In this document: positions 7,560 to 16,812 of the stretch, in pieces
How the letters are laid out: every line of letters begins with the position of its first letter
How positions within the stretch are numbered: position 1 is the first letter of the stretch
Assembly (NCBI GenBank): GCA_031422335.1
Contig: JANOQW010000011.1
Span: 1-64,000, forward strand
Length of the DNA: 64,000 nt
Reading direction: 5' to 3'
Source: Methylotenera_A sp031422335
GTDB lineage: Bacteria > Pseudomonadota > Gammaproteobacteria > Burkholderiales > Methylophilaceae
Position numbers and translations under genes: made by a program
Notes under the pieces: generated by a model
Database searches by the model: none
The model's input: only the letters and a program-made list of their open reading frames with translations
Told to the model about the DNA's origin: nothing

Positions 7560-10500
7560 TTAAGTGCCTGCCGCCTCTGGCATTTTTACCTTAAACCACG
7601 CTGCATATAGGGCTGGCAAAAACAGTACAGTCAGCACAGTAGCCACTGCTAAACCGCCCATAATAGCTACCGCCATCGGGCCAAAAAACACGCTGCGGGT
7701 AAGCGGTATCATGGCTAAAATCGCTGCTGCTGCTGTCAGTACAATCGGTCTAAACCTTCTAATGGTTGATTCCACCACTGCCTGCCAAGGCGCTAAACCA
7801 CTGGCTTTATCTTGGTCAATTTGATCCACCAAAATGACTGAGTTGCGCATAATCATGCCTGACAAAGCAATCGTACCCAGCATGGCCACAAAACCAAATG
7901 GCTGGTTAAACAATAGCAACCCGATTGTGACCCCGATTAAACCCAAAGGTGCGGTTAACAATACCAAAAACGTGCGTGAAAAGCTTTTTAGCTGAATAAT
8001 TAAAAGCGTTAGTACAACCACCAAAAACAGCGGCGCACCTTTGGCGACTGACGCACCGCCTTTAGCGGATTCTTCCACCGCGCCGCCTGTTTCTATGCTG
8101 GTTCCTAATGGTAAGTTTTGTTTAATATCAGTTAGTTTTTCTTCAATTTGTGCTGACACTACAGGCGCTTGTATATTGCCCCGCAAGTGCGCGCGTACAA
8201 TAATGGATGGCACACGATTACGCCGCCAAATTACGCCTTCTTCAAACTCAGAGGTGATATTAGCAATTTGCGATAGCGGCACGCTGGTGCCTGCGACAGT
8301 GTTAATCATCAAGTTAGGTAAACGCGACACGCGCTTACGCTCCACCTCGGCGCCACGCACCACCAAATCAATGCGTTCGTTGCCTTGCCTAAACTCGGTG
8401 ATATACAGCTCGCTCATGGCGCCATTCAGCATATTGGCAATATCCACCGAGCTAACGCCTAGTAAACGTGCTTTTTCTTGGTCAATTTGTACCTTCAACA
8501 CCTTGCTTGGCTCTTCCCAATTCAGTTGCACATTAGTTAAATTTTCGTTGGTACGCATTATATCTGCGACATTATTGGCAATTTCTCTCACTTTTTTAAC
8601 ATCACTGCCATCTACCCTAAACTGTACGGGAAAGCCGACTGGCGGACCGTTTTCTAGCCGTAATACCGAAGCGCGCAAACTGGGGAAATCACTTTCAAAC
8701 AAGTTGAGTAAATCGCTACGCAAAGCTTCGCGCTGATCTAAATTTTTGCTTAACACCACAAATTGCGCAAATCCCCTGTGCGCCAGCTGAATATCCAACG
8801 GCAAGTAATAACGTGGGCTACCGGTGCCAATATAAGCGACAAAATTATCAATGCCATCGTTACTTTTTTGCCATGCGTTTAGCCAATTTTCCAGCTTTTT
8901 CACTTCCAAGTTGGTCGCTTGGTAAGACGCACCCTCAGTCATGCGTAAATCGATCATTATTTCTAAGCGCGTAGAGTCTGGGAAAAACTGTTGTTGCACT
9001 TTGCCAAAGCCAATCACCGACAGCACAAACATGGCGAATGTGACGATAATTACTGTCTTACGATAGCGCACACAAGTGGTAACCAAACGACGAAACGCAT
9101 TATAAAACTTAGTATTGTAAATATCGTGATGGTGGGCTTCATCTTCTCTGTCCTCTTTATCAGCAAGTCCCAGCTTGCCTTTCAGCCAAATCATCAATTT
9201 TGATGGCTTAGGCTTGTGCGCGTAATCGGGCAATAAATGGTAGCCCAAATATGGCACAAATATCACTGCCGCAAACCACGAAATAATCAGCGCAATCGCC
9301 GATACTTGAAAAATAGAGCGTGTATATTCGCCAGTGGAACTGGCTGCGGTGGCAATTGGTAAAAAGCCAGCTACTGTGACTAAAGTACCTGTCAACATGG
9401 GCATAGCGGTGGAGCTATAAGCAAACGAGGCTGCTTTGACGCGATCCCAGCCTTGCTCCATTTTAGAGGACATCATCTCTACTGCAATAATCGCGTCATC
9501 CACCAACAAGCCCAGCGCCAATATCAGTGCGCCTAGCGAGATTTTATGCAAGCCAATATCAAAAAAGTTCATCACTAAAAAAGTCGCTGCCAGTACCACT
9601 GGGATTGAAATGGCCACCACAATACCCGTGCGCCAACCTAATGACAGTAAGCTCACCCCAAGCACAATCACCAACGCCTCTACCAGTGACATCACAAAAT
9701 CGTTGACTGAGTTAGCCACTATTTTGGGTTGAGATGTCACCGTTTCAAAACTTAAACCCACCGGCAAAGCTTGCTGAATTTTGGTAATTTTGGCGTCTAG
9801 CGCATCACCCAACGCAATCACATCACCGCCTTCCTTCATGCTCACGCCCAGCAATAGCGTCTCGTTACCATTAAAGCGCACCGTATCCCGTGGCGGGTCT
9901 TCATAACCCCTGTAAACGCGTGCGACATCACTCAGTTTAAAATCTTGATTATTGGCACGTAAGCGCAACTCGCGTAAATCTTGCAATAGGTTGTACCTGC
10001 CCGATACATCAATACGGATGCGCTCTGTGGGCGAGTCGTAGGTGCCTCCACGCACTACCGCGTTTTGCGCTTGCAGAATACCCACTAAAGTCGTCGTGTT
10101 AATACCTAGCGTTGAAAGTTTGGCATTGGAAAGCTCAATAAAGATACGCTGTTTTTGCTCACCAAAAAAGTCTACTTTCGCCACATCGGGCGTTTTAAGT
10201 AGCTCAGCACGGATGATTTCAGCTTGTTTTTTTAATGCAAAATTGTCAAAACCATCGCCTGTTAGCGCATACATGCTGCCATACACGTCACTAAATTCGT
10301 CGTTAAATGTGAGGCTTTCTACATTTTGCGGTAGCGTATGCCGAATATCGCCCACTTTTTTGCGCACTTGATACCAAATATCCGGAATGGCCTCCGAGAA
10401 TGTATCGTCTTTAATCACAATAAAAATCATCGATTCACCTGGCCGCGAATAGCTGCTGGAGTAATCAATATTCGGCACTTCTTGAATTTTTTTCTCTAGC

Positions 10501-10763
10501 TTATCGGTAATCTGCTGCTCCACCTCAATAGCGCTGGCACCAGGCCAAGTAGTGCGTACCAGCATCACTTTAAAGGTAAATGGCGGGTCTTCTGATTGTC
10601 CAAGTTTGGTGTAAGCTAAAAAACCAGTAATGGTAACCATCAGCATGATGTACAGCACCAAGACTTGATTTTTTAACGCCCACTCAGAAAGATTAAAGTG
10701 TGCTTTTTCGCTATTTTGTTGTGCGCCTATTTCTTGCTCAGCTTTTTGTAGGTGGTCACTCAC
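7560..10763 (-). CDS. RND-family multidrug efflux permease (AcrB/MexB-like)
   Basis: Inner-membrane proton-driven drug exporter of the hydrophobe/amphiphile efflux family. The 1067 residues show the usual duplicated layout: TM1, a large periplasmic loop, then TM2-6, repeated in the second half. TM4 carries the proton-relay pair in LGLLVDDAIIAVEMM, and the second half has LSGMIMRNSVILVDQI. The start is a GTG whose bases overlap the adaptor's TGA stop (GTGA), with GAGGTGA as ribosome site. An insertion of charged residues (KEDREDEAHHHD) lies in the central cytoplasmic linker. Substrate is not predictable. Confidence 0.95.
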   Translation of the reverse strand: MSDHLQKAEQEIGAQQNSEKAHFNLSEWALKNQVLVLYIMLMVTITGFLAYTKLGQSEDPPFTFKVMLVRTTWPGASAIEVEQQITDKLEKKIQEVPNIDYSSSYSRPGESMIFIVIKDDTFSEAIPDIWYQVRKKVGDIRHTLPQNVESLTFNDEFSDVYGSMYALTGDGFDNFALKKQAEIIRAELLKTPDVAKVDFFGEQKQRIFIELSNAKLSTLGINTTTLVGILQAQNAVVRGGTYDSPTERIRIDVSGRYNLLQDLRELRLRANNQDFKLSDVARVYRGYEDPPRDTVRFNGNETLLLGVSMKEGGDVIALGDALDAKITKIQQALPVGLSFETVTSQPKIVANSVNDFVMSLVEALVIVLGVSLLSLGWRTGIVVAISIPVVLAATFLVMNFFDIGLHKISLGALILALGLLVDDAIIAVEMMSSKMEQGWDRVKAASFAYSSTAMPMLTGTLVTVAGFLPIATAASSTGEYTRSIFQVSAIALIISWFAAVIFVPYLGYHLLPDYAHKPKPSKLMIWLKGKLGLADKEDREDEAHHHDIYNTKFYNAFRRLVTTCVRYRKTVIIVTFAMFVLSVIGFGKVQQQFFPDSTRLEIMIDLRMTEGASYQATNLEVKKLENWLNAWQKSNDGIDNFVAYIGTGSPRYYLPLDIQLAHRGFAQFVVLSKNLDQREALRSDLLNLFESDFPSLRASVLRLENGPPVGFPVQFRVDGSDVKKVREIANNVADIMRTNENLTNVQLNWEEPSKVLKVQIDQEKARLLGVSSVDIANMLNGAMSELYITEFRQGNERIDLVVRGAEVERKRVSRLPNLMINTVAGTSVPLSQIANITSEFEEGVIWRRNRVPSIIVRAHLRGNIQAPVVSAQIEEKLTDIKQNLPLGTSIETGGAVEESAKGGASVAKGAPLFLVVVLTLLIIQLKSFSRTFLVLLTAPLGLIGVTIGLLLFNQPFGFVAMLGTIALSGMIMRNSVILVDQIDQDKASGLAPWQAVVESTIRRFRPIVLTAAAAILAMIPLTRSVFFGPMAVAIMGGLAVATVLTVLFLPALYAAWFKVKMPEAAGT

Positions 10764-11839
10764 TGCATCACCTCTAGTTTAGGCGCTACTTTTTGGCCTT
10801 TAATCAGTGTATGTACCCCTGCTATTGCCACCAACTCACCCGCTTGCAAACCACTGGTGATGGTCACACCTTCTTCGGTATATTGCCCAGCAGTTACTTC
10901 GCGTGGGCTTGCTAGATTATTTTTATCTATCACCCACACACTGGGTTTGCCATCCATTTGTGTGAGTGCACCAGATGGCACAATCATGCTGACTGGCGCA
11001 TCGTCTTCTAAGCGCACACCTGCGGTCATGCCTAATTTTACTGTGGCGTCTGCGTCGATAAACGCCACGCGTACATCGAAAGCGCGGGTAGCGGAATTTG
11101 CTGCTGGTGCAATTTCACGTATTTTTCCGTTATATGTTTTCTCTCTATCCGCCCACAGCTTAAGCGTCGCCACATCGCCCACTTTAATTTTTGCCACACG
11201 CGATTCTGGTACAGCCACCAGCACTTCAATCTGCTCGGTATCCACCACCTGCGCAATCATCTCGCCCGCCTCCACCACTTGGCCAGGCTCAGCTCGAATT
11301 TGCGTCACCACGCCAGCCCTATCAGCCACCAGCATAGCGTAGCGCGATTGATTACCCGAAACTGCCGCCTGCGCTTTGGCTTGATTGACCCGCGCGTCAG
11401 CGGTTTTTAACTCAGCTTCGTATCGATCTAGCGCCGATTGCGAGATAAATTTTTTATTCACCAATTGGCGTTGGCGTTCTACATCAGATTTTGCCAAAGC
11501 ACGATTGGCCTCTGCCACCCGCACATCAGCATAGGCGGCGCTAGCGCCTAAATTGGTATCTGCTGCATCTAAGCGCGCCAATACTTGGCCTTTTTTCACC
11601 ACTGCCCCTACATCTACTGTGCGCTCGATAATTTTGCCAGCAATACGAAAACCTTGATTCGATTCATAACGCGATTTCACCTCTCCCACCAATACCGTAG
11701 CGCTGTTTGATGCGGTTTTACCTACTTCTATCACTAACGCTGGGCGAGGCGCCGGTGGCGGTTGTGTAGGCTTTTCGCAGCCCGTTAATAATAAAAATCC
11801 AAATAAAGATAGCCCACCTACAATGATTAACTTATTCAT
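10760..11839 (-). CDS. RND efflux periplasmic adaptor (membrane-fusion lipoprotein)
   Basis: Links the RND pump to the outer-membrane channel. The 359-residue protein has a lipoprotein signal with lipobox LLTGC (Cys21) and a Pro-rich linker. It then shows the barrel-sandwich/alpha-hairpin pattern VDVGAVVKKGQVLARLD ... RAGVVTQIRAEPGQVVEAGE and C-terminal beta-barrel segments. It overlaps tetR upstream by ATGA and the pump downstream by GTGA, so the three genes form a tightly coupled unit. Acylation at Cys21 is inferred from the motif. Confidence 0.95.
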   Translation of the reverse strand: MNKLIIVGGLSLFGFLLLTGCEKPTQPPPAPRPALVIEVGKTASNSATVLVGEVKSRYESNQGFRIAGKIIERTVDVGAVVKKGQVLARLDAADTNLGASAAYADVRVAEANRALAKSDVERQRQLVNKKFISQSALDRYEAELKTADARVNQAKAQAAVSGNQSRYAMLVADRAGVVTQIRAEPGQVVEAGEMIAQVVDTEQIEVLVAVPESRVAKIKVGDVATLKLWADREKTYNGKIREIAPAANSATRAFDVRVAFIDADATVKLGMTAGVRLEDDAPVSMIVPSGALTQMDGKPSVWVIDKNNLASPREVTAGQYTEEGVTITSGLQAGELVAIAGVHTLIKGQKVAPKLEVMQ

Positions 11840-12468
11840 ATTTTTTCTCTTAAAAGTCCACGCATCATCACTTCTTGCATCAACTGTAGCCTGTCAGAAA
11901 TATTGCTCCATTCAATCCACTTATCTTCTGACATATTAATTTGCAGCGAGCACACACCATGCATGCCGGCCCAAATGGTTTGAGCAATTAAGTCAGCATC
12001 ATGCAAATCGACTCTAAAATAGCCGGCTGCATGCACATCATTGACTACACTTTTTAGCTGAAAATAAGCGTCTTGCTCAGCATTATTCTGTTGCAAGCTA
12101 GACTCTGCAGGGTCACAAGGCGTTCGCTCAGTCATAAACATCATGCGGTAATGGTTAGGGTGGGTCAGCGCAAATGCTGCATAGCCACGACCCATGGCAT
12201 GCATACGCTCAACTGGGTTTTGTGTTTGCAAAATACTTTTTAAACTGGTGGCTAATGCTAAAAAATCGGTATCGCAGATGGCGCGTAACAGCGCCTCTTT
12301 ATCGGCAAAGTGCAAGTAAATGCTGGTGGCAGAATAGCCGATGCGTTTGGCGATTTCGCGCATTGTTACTGCATCTACGCCGCGCGATATAAATAGCTCG
12401 CGTGCTGCATCAATGATGAGTGTGCGTAATTGCTGACGTTCAAGCTCGGTTTTTGGTTTGGGTGGCAT
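11836..12468 (-). CDS. TetR/AcrR-family transcriptional regulator of the efflux operon
   Basis: A 210-residue one-component repressor. The N-terminal helix-turn-helix is clear: LIIDAARELFISRGVDAVTMREIAKRIGYSATSIYLHFADKEALL (quoted in parts: residues about 17-62). The C-terminal half is a ligand domain (WHG-type) of unknown ligand. It is the first gene of the operon and overlaps the adaptor gene by 4 nt, so it is co-transcribed with its likely targets. A 31-bp near-perfect palindrome 10 bp upstream of its start fits autorepression. Confidence 0.93.
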   Translation of the reverse strand: MPPKPKTELERQQLRTLIIDAARELFISRGVDAVTMREIAKRIGYSATSIYLHFADKEALLRAICDTDFLALATSLKSILQTQNPVERMHAMGRGYAAFALTHPNHYRMMFMTERTPCDPAESSLQQNNAEQDAYFQLKSVVNDVHAAGYFRVDLHDADLIAQTIWAGMHGVCSLQINMSEDKWIEWSNISDRLQLMQEVMMRGLLREKI

Positions 12469-12478
12469 AGTATTAATT

Positions 12479-12520
12479 ACTTAACGGTGTTAAATTAACA
12501 ATGTTAAGTAGATTTGTCAA
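12479..12520 (-). promoter_or_regulatory. TetR operator and promoter of the efflux operon
   Basis: On the minus strand a perfect TTGACA -35 hexamer (12515-12520) is followed by TTAATT or GTTAAT at 15-16 bp as a weak -10. Positions 12479-12509 form a 31-bp palindrome: 13 of 15 base pairs match, with outer arms ACTTAAC / GTTAAGT and inner arms TGTTAA / TTAACA. It covers the spacer, -10 and probable start site, just ahead of tetR. This is a textbook position for an autoregulatory operator. Confidence 0.75.
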
Positions 12521-12552
12521 GCGGTGAATTTGATATTTGTGTGCTGAAAACA

Positions 12553-12577
12553 AAAATGGCGCCAAAAGCGCCATTTT
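12553..12577. terminator. Bidirectional intrinsic terminator-like hairpin
   Basis: A 10-bp perfect stem AAAATGGCGC / GCGCCATTTT with a 5-nt loop and T-rich flanks on both strands. On the minus strand it lies 23 bp past the stop of the 46-residue membrane protein, which it probably terminates before the efflux-operon promoter. Confidence 0.7.
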
Positions 12578-12600
12578 ATTAAAGTGAATAGACTTAAAAT

Positions 12601-12741
12601 TTAGAGGTATAACACTGCGGGAAACACCGTGAGCGCAAACACAAATACCATCCACTCCATATTCCAGCGTTCTAAATGGCCAGTAAAATGTAGTGTGAGC
12701 ACAGCAATTGCCAGTGCGTAGTAAATTGCAATAAGAATCAT
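12601..12741 (-). CDS. Small two-helix membrane protein (46 residues)
   Basis: An ATG with AGG 7 nt upstream opens a 46-codon frame starting MILIAIYYALAIAVLTLHF. There are two clear hydrophobic helices (residues about 2-18 and 28-46) separated by a short charged turn (TGHLERWNME). A strong hairpin terminator follows the stop. No homologue is recognised; the hydrophobic pattern, ribosome site and terminator together make it a credible single-gene unit. The other frames here are shorter on structure and lack ribosome sites. Confidence 0.6.
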   Translation of the reverse strand: MILIAIYYALAIAVLTLHFTGHLERWNMEWMVFVFALTVFPAVLYL

Positions 12742-12885
12742 AATGTAACCTGAATTTAGTTATCTAAAGAATTAATGTATTTATACCACTTTTTCATTAC
12801 AAATACCTAATTTTTGCTTTGATTTACTTAAGTAGATTTATAGACTTTTCTTGCTTTTTTAGGTGTTTTCGCGTACATTTCATGC

Positions 12886-12984
12886 ATTGCTAGGGGTCTG
12901 GTTTATTTGATTTTTTTATTAAATAAACCAGTGAGAATCACCCTTTGAACCTGATGCGGGTAATGCCGCCGTAGGAAAGCAGCT
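12886..12984 (+). promoter_or_regulatory. TPP (thiamin pyrophosphate) riboswitch upstream of thiC
   Basis: The THI-box landmarks are all present. There is TAGGGG, then a long stem (TGGTTTATTT pairing with AAATAAACCA), then GTGAGAATCACCC, CCTTTGAACCTGAT, and GGGTAATGCC-GCCGTAGGAAAGCA. It lies about 110 nt before thiC, so it should lower thiC expression when thiamin pyrophosphate is plentiful. The expression platform between 12985 and 13094 is not obvious; no strong terminator hairpin with a T-run was seen, suggesting control of translation or a structure I could not resolve. The rest of the 12742-13094 gap is AT-rich leader and promoter sequence. Confidence 0.95.
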
Positions 12985-13094
12985 CTTCTCATGCTCTCCT
13001 ACTAAACATACATTAAGTAAAGCTTGCAGTGCATTACTACTTTCTGTGGTAATTTTAGCGCAGGTTTCTTATGATTTTAATATAGGAACACCAA

Positions 13095-14990
13095 ATGAAT
13101 GCCATCGATAAAAACTTATCAAAAAATCTACCAAAATTTGTTGGCGATACTGCCGAAATTGACCCCGCAACGCTAATCCCGTTTGCCAACTCTAAAAAGG
13201 TATATGTGCAAGGCAGCACGCCAGATATTCAAGTGCCGTTTCGTGAAATTTCTCTAAGCGATACGCCGTCGCAATTTGGCGCCGAGAAAAATCCGCCGGT
13301 GGTGGTGTACGACACTAGCGGCCCTTATACCGACCCGAATGTGAAGATTGATATACGTAACGGATTGCCTGCCCTGCGAGCCGCATGGATATTGGCTCGT
13401 GGCGACACTGAACAATTAGATGGTCCGAGCTCTGAGTTTGGTCATCAAAGATTAACTGACCCAGCGCTGGCAGAAATGCGTTTTAACTTGCATCGCAAAC
13501 CGCTACGCGCCAAAGCGGGCAAAAATGTTTCGCAAATGCATTACGCACGTCAAGGCATGATTACGCCAGAGATGGAATACATTGCGATTCGCGAGAATCA
13601 ACGCCGCGAGGACATGTCTGAAATGCTGCAAAAACAACATGCTGGCCACGATTTTGGTGCGAGTATTCCTAAAACCATTACACCAGAATTTGTGCGCAGT
13701 GAAGTGGCACTTGGCCGTGCGATTATTCCACTGAATATTAACCACCCAGAAATTGAGCCAATGATTATTGGTCGTAACTTTTTGGTAAAAATTAACGCCA
13801 ACATTGGTAACTCCGCGCTGGGCTCTAGCATTACCGAAGAAGTAGAGAAAATGGTGTGGGGCACCCGCTGGGGCGGCGATACGGTGATGGATTTATCCAC
13901 AGGTAAAAACATTCACGAAACACGCGAATGGATTATCCGCAATTCGCCAGTGCCAATTGGTACTGTGCCAATCTACCAAGCACTAGAAAAAGTGAACGGC
14001 AAAGCCGAGGATTTAACTTGGGAAATTTTCCGCGATACATTGATTGAGCAAGCTGAGCAGGGCGTGGATTACTTCACCATCCATGCCGGAGTCCGTTTAG
14101 CCTACATTCCAATGACGGCAAAACGCATGACAGGTATTGTGTCGCGCGGTGGATCGATTATGGCGAAATGGTGTCTAGCACATCATAAAGAATCATTCTT
14201 GTACGAACACTTTGAAGACATCTGCGAAATCATGAAGGCCTACGACGTTTCATTCAGTTTGGGCGATGGCTTACGCCCAGGTTCAATCTACGACGCCAAC
14301 GATGAAGCGCAATTTGCTGAATTAAAAACGCTGGGCGAACTCACCCAAATCGCTTGGAAGCATGACGTGCAATGCATGATAGAAGGTCCTGGCCATGTAC
14401 CGATGCATTTGATTAAAGAAAACATGGAGCTGCAACTAGAACATTGCGGCGAGGCGCCGTTTTACACACTCGGCCCACTCACCACCGACATCGCACCGGG
14501 TTATGACCACATCACTTCTGGCATCGGCGCAGCGATGATAGGTTGGTATGGCTGTGCCATGCTTTGTTACGTCACACCGAAAGAGCATTTAGGCTTACCA
14601 GATAAAGAAGATGTGCGCGTTGGCATCATCACCTACAAAATCGCAGCACATGCGGCAGATTTAGCCAAAGGCCATCCGGGCGCACAAATCCGCGACAATG
14701 CGCTATCAAAAGCGCGCTTCGAGTTCCGTTGGGAAGACCAATTTAATCTGGGGCTTGACCCTGAAAAAGCCAAGGAATTCCACGACGAAACATTGCCGCA
14801 AGAAGGTGCAAAACAAGCGCATTTCTGCTCAATGTGTGGCCCACATTTTTGCAGCATGAAAATATCGCAAGATGTACGTGACTACGCTGATAAATTAGGG
14901 GTGAGCGGCGAAGAAGCACTACAAAAAGGTATGCAAGAAAAAGCCATTGAGTTTGTGAAAAAAGGCAGCGAGGTTTATCAGAAAGTTTAG
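13095..14990 (+). CDS. thiC: Phosphomethylpyrimidine synthase
   Basis: Radical-SAM enzyme that turns aminoimidazole ribotide into hydroxymethylpyrimidine phosphate, the pyrimidine half of thiamin. The 631-residue length is typical. The unusual C-terminal cluster motif CSMCGPHFC (C-x2-C-x4-C) is present near residue 577, as are the conserved blocks GTRWGGDTVMDLSTG, IHAGVRLAYIPMT and EGPGHVPMHL. A TPP riboswitch precedes it. The other pathway genes in this window, thiD and thiE, lie 20 kb away. Confidence 0.98.
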   Translation: MNAIDKNLSKNLPKFVGDTAEIDPATLIPFANSKKVYVQGSTPDIQVPFREISLSDTPSQFGAEKNPPVVVYDTSGPYTDPNVKIDIRNGLPALRAAWILARGDTEQLDGPSSEFGHQRLTDPALAEMRFNLHRKPLRAKAGKNVSQMHYARQGMITPEMEYIAIRENQRREDMSEMLQKQHAGHDFGASIPKTITPEFVRSEVALGRAIIPLNINHPEIEPMIIGRNFLVKINANIGNSALGSSITEEVEKMVWGTRWGGDTVMDLSTGKNIHETREWIIRNSPVPIGTVPIYQALEKVNGKAEDLTWEIFRDTLIEQAEQGVDYFTIHAGVRLAYIPMTAKRMTGIVSRGGSIMAKWCLAHHKESFLYEHFEDICEIMKAYDVSFSLGDGLRPGSIYDANDEAQFAELKTLGELTQIAWKHDVQCMIEGPGHVPMHLIKENMELQLEHCGEAPFYTLGPLTTDIAPGYDHITSGIGAAMIGWYGCAMLCYVTPKEHLGLPDKEDVRVGIITYKIAAHAADLAKGHPGAQIRDNALSKARFEFRWEDQFNLGLDPEKAKEFHDETLPQEGAKQAHFCSMCGPHFCSMKISQDVRDYADKLGVSGEEALQKGMQEKAIEFVKKGSEVYQKV

Positions 14991-15016
14991 TTTAATCGCT
15001 AACTTTTTGAGCCATT

Positions 15017-16312
15017 ATGGCAACCCTTAAAATTCACAAAGATAAACCGAGCGACAACGTTAATTTAGCTAAATCGCCTGTACGTCGCGCTGACCCTAAT
15101 AAGCGCGACCGCACTGTTGCACCGCCAAAAATGGATTTCCGCGTTCGTGGTAATGACGGGCAGGGTGAGGATACTAGATCTGAAAATAAACCAAGCAGCA
15201 TAGCCAAGCCCGATAGTGCACGCCAGCGCAATCATCGCTTTGATGGTAAAGCGCATGGTGAGCCTTTTGCACAAAATATTGCAGCCGAAAACTCTGAAAA
15301 GGAAAGACCGCTTAGAACTAATTTAAGGGCGGAATCTGCAAGTGAATCAATTACTAGTCAACATAAACCTAGCGAGTTTAAACAATCAGAACCTAAGCAA
15401 CACAAGCCTGCAGGCATAGATACACGCGCCACACCGCGCCCAGATAAAAACGAGCCGCAATATCGCCAAGCGCCGCGCCGCGGTGGCAAAGCACGCGATG
15501 GTTATGATGGCACAAGCCAGCCACAATACGGCGCAGCAGCCAAGGCGGCTTATAAATCATCGCCGGTGAATGTGGAATCACCGCGTCTTTCTAAAGTGAT
15601 GGCAGAGCGTGGTATTTGCTCGCGCCGCGAGGCGGATGAGTGGATTGTTAATGGCTGGGTTAAAGTAGATGGCGTAATTATGGAAACGTTAGGCACGCGT
15701 ATTAAGCCAGATGCAGAGATTATCATTAGCGGTTACGCCTACGAGCAGCAAGCTGAGCAAGTGACGATCTTGCTGCATAAACCTGTAGGCTATGTCAGCG
15801 GGCAGGCAGAAGATGGTTATGAGCCTGCAATTGTGTTGGTACATCCAGATAATGAGTGGCTGGACGATCCTGATTTGTATGATCAAAAAGATTTTCAACG
15901 TGGATTTTTGCATGGCCTTGCCCCTGCAGGCCGCTTAGATATTGACTCTACAGGCCTATTGGTACTCACCCAAGATGGTCGTATCGCACGCCACTTAATT
16001 GGTGAAGATTCGAGTGTAGAAAAAGAATATTTGGTGCGAGTAGAAGGCACATTGTCTGACGCAGATTTGCAACGCTTAAATCATGGCCTTAGTTTAGATG
16101 GTGAAAAACTCAAACCCGCCAAAGTCAGTTGGCAAAATGAAGACCAACTGCGGTTTGTGTTACGCGAAGGCAAAAAGCGTCAAATTCGCCGCATGTGCGA
16201 AATGGTCGGCTTATTTGTAGTTGGTTTAAAGCGCGTGCGTATAGGAAGTGTAAATTTAGGTAAACTCCCACCAGGGCAGTGGCGTTATTTGCGCAATAAC
16301 GAGCGTTTTTAA
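15017..16312 (+). CDS. Large-subunit rRNA pseudouridine synthase (RluB/RluF family) with long disordered N-terminus
   Basis: Isomerises a uridine in 23S rRNA to pseudouridine. The first ~185 residues are a low-complexity Lys/Arg/Pro/Ser/Glu tail. They are followed by an S4 RNA-binding domain (RLSKVMAERGICSRREADEWI) and the catalytic RsuA-type domain, with the catalytic Asp in PAGRLDIDSTGLLVLTQDG and the late motif GKKRQIRRMCEMVGL. The C-terminal pattern (VGLKRVRIGSVNLGKLPPGQWR) is closer to RluF than RluB, but the family line is not secure. It lies 26 bp after thiC without a strong ribosome site. The target uridine cannot be read from sequence. Confidence 0.88.
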   Translation: MATLKIHKDKPSDNVNLAKSPVRRADPNKRDRTVAPPKMDFRVRGNDGQGEDTRSENKPSSIAKPDSARQRNHRFDGKAHGEPFAQNIAAENSEKERPLRTNLRAESASESITSQHKPSEFKQSEPKQHKPAGIDTRATPRPDKNEPQYRQAPRRGGKARDGYDGTSQPQYGAAAKAAYKSSPVNVESPRLSKVMAERGICSRREADEWIVNGWVKVDGVIMETLGTRIKPDAEIIISGYAYEQQAEQVTILLHKPVGYVSGQAEDGYEPAIVLVHPDNEWLDDPDLYDQKDFQRGFLHGLAPAGRLDIDSTGLLVLTQDGRIARHLIGEDSSVEKEYLVRVEGTLSDADLQRLNHGLSLDGEKLKPAKVSWQNEDQLRFVLREGKKRQIRRMCEMVGLFVVGLKRVRIGSVNLGKLPPGQWRYLRNNERF

Positions 16313-16356
16313 GTTATTCTTGCACATTAATTTTTACAGAAGAAAAAGGAAATAAA

Positions 16357-16749
16357 ATGGGTTTATTAGATAGCGTAGCAGGTGCAGTTTTAGGTAAGGT
16401 AATGGGTGGCAGCCAAGGTGGTATGGCACAAATTGCTTTAGATATGTTTAACCAAAACGGTGGCATTGGTGGAGTGTTAGACAAATTTAAAGCAGGTGGC
16501 CTTGCAGAACAAGCAGCTTCTTGGGTGGGTAAAGGCGAAAATTTACCTGTTTCTGCCGATCAAATCTCTAGCGTTTTAGGCAGCGGCGCCATTGCCGAAA
16601 TGGCAGCTAAATTTGGCATTGACCCTGCAACTTTGAGCGCGCAAATTGCTGAGCATTTGCCAACTGTGGTTGATAAAATGACACCAAATGGTGCGGTTGA
16701 GCAAGACTCTGGCAATTTACTTTCTACCGTGTTGGGCATGTTGAAGTAA
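16357..16749 (+). CDS. YidB-like protein (DUF937)
   Basis: A 130-residue protein of the YidB/DUF937 family, function unknown. The N-terminus MGLLDSVAGAVLGKVMG and the Gly/Ala-rich helical body with GLAEQAASWVGKGENLPVSA are characteristic. No signal peptide or membrane helix is evident. AAAAGGAAATAAA precedes the ATG as ribosome site. It stands as a single gene with its own terminator. Confidence 0.88.
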   Translation: MGLLDSVAGAVLGKVMGGSQGGMAQIALDMFNQNGGIGGVLDKFKAGGLAEQAASWVGKGENLPVSADQISSVLGSGAIAEMAAKFGIDPATLSAQIAEHLPTVVDKMTPNGAVEQDSGNLLSTVLGMLK

Positions 16750-16768
16750 GTTTTATTGCACATAATAA

Positions 16769-16791
16769 AGGGCGCTAAGGCGTCCTTTTTT
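16769..16791 (+). terminator. Intrinsic terminator after the YidB-like gene
   Basis: Seven-base-pair stem AGGGCGC / GCGTCCT (one G-T wobble), 4-nt loop TAAG, followed by a run of six Ts. It lies 20 nt past the stop codon. Confidence 0.85.
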
Positions 16792-16812
16792 ATTGGCTAA
16801 ACCTGATAAAAT

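Noticed and set aside
12985..13094. Rho-independent terminator as TPP riboswitch expression platform
   Set aside because: No stable stem followed by a T-run was found between the aptamer and thiC.
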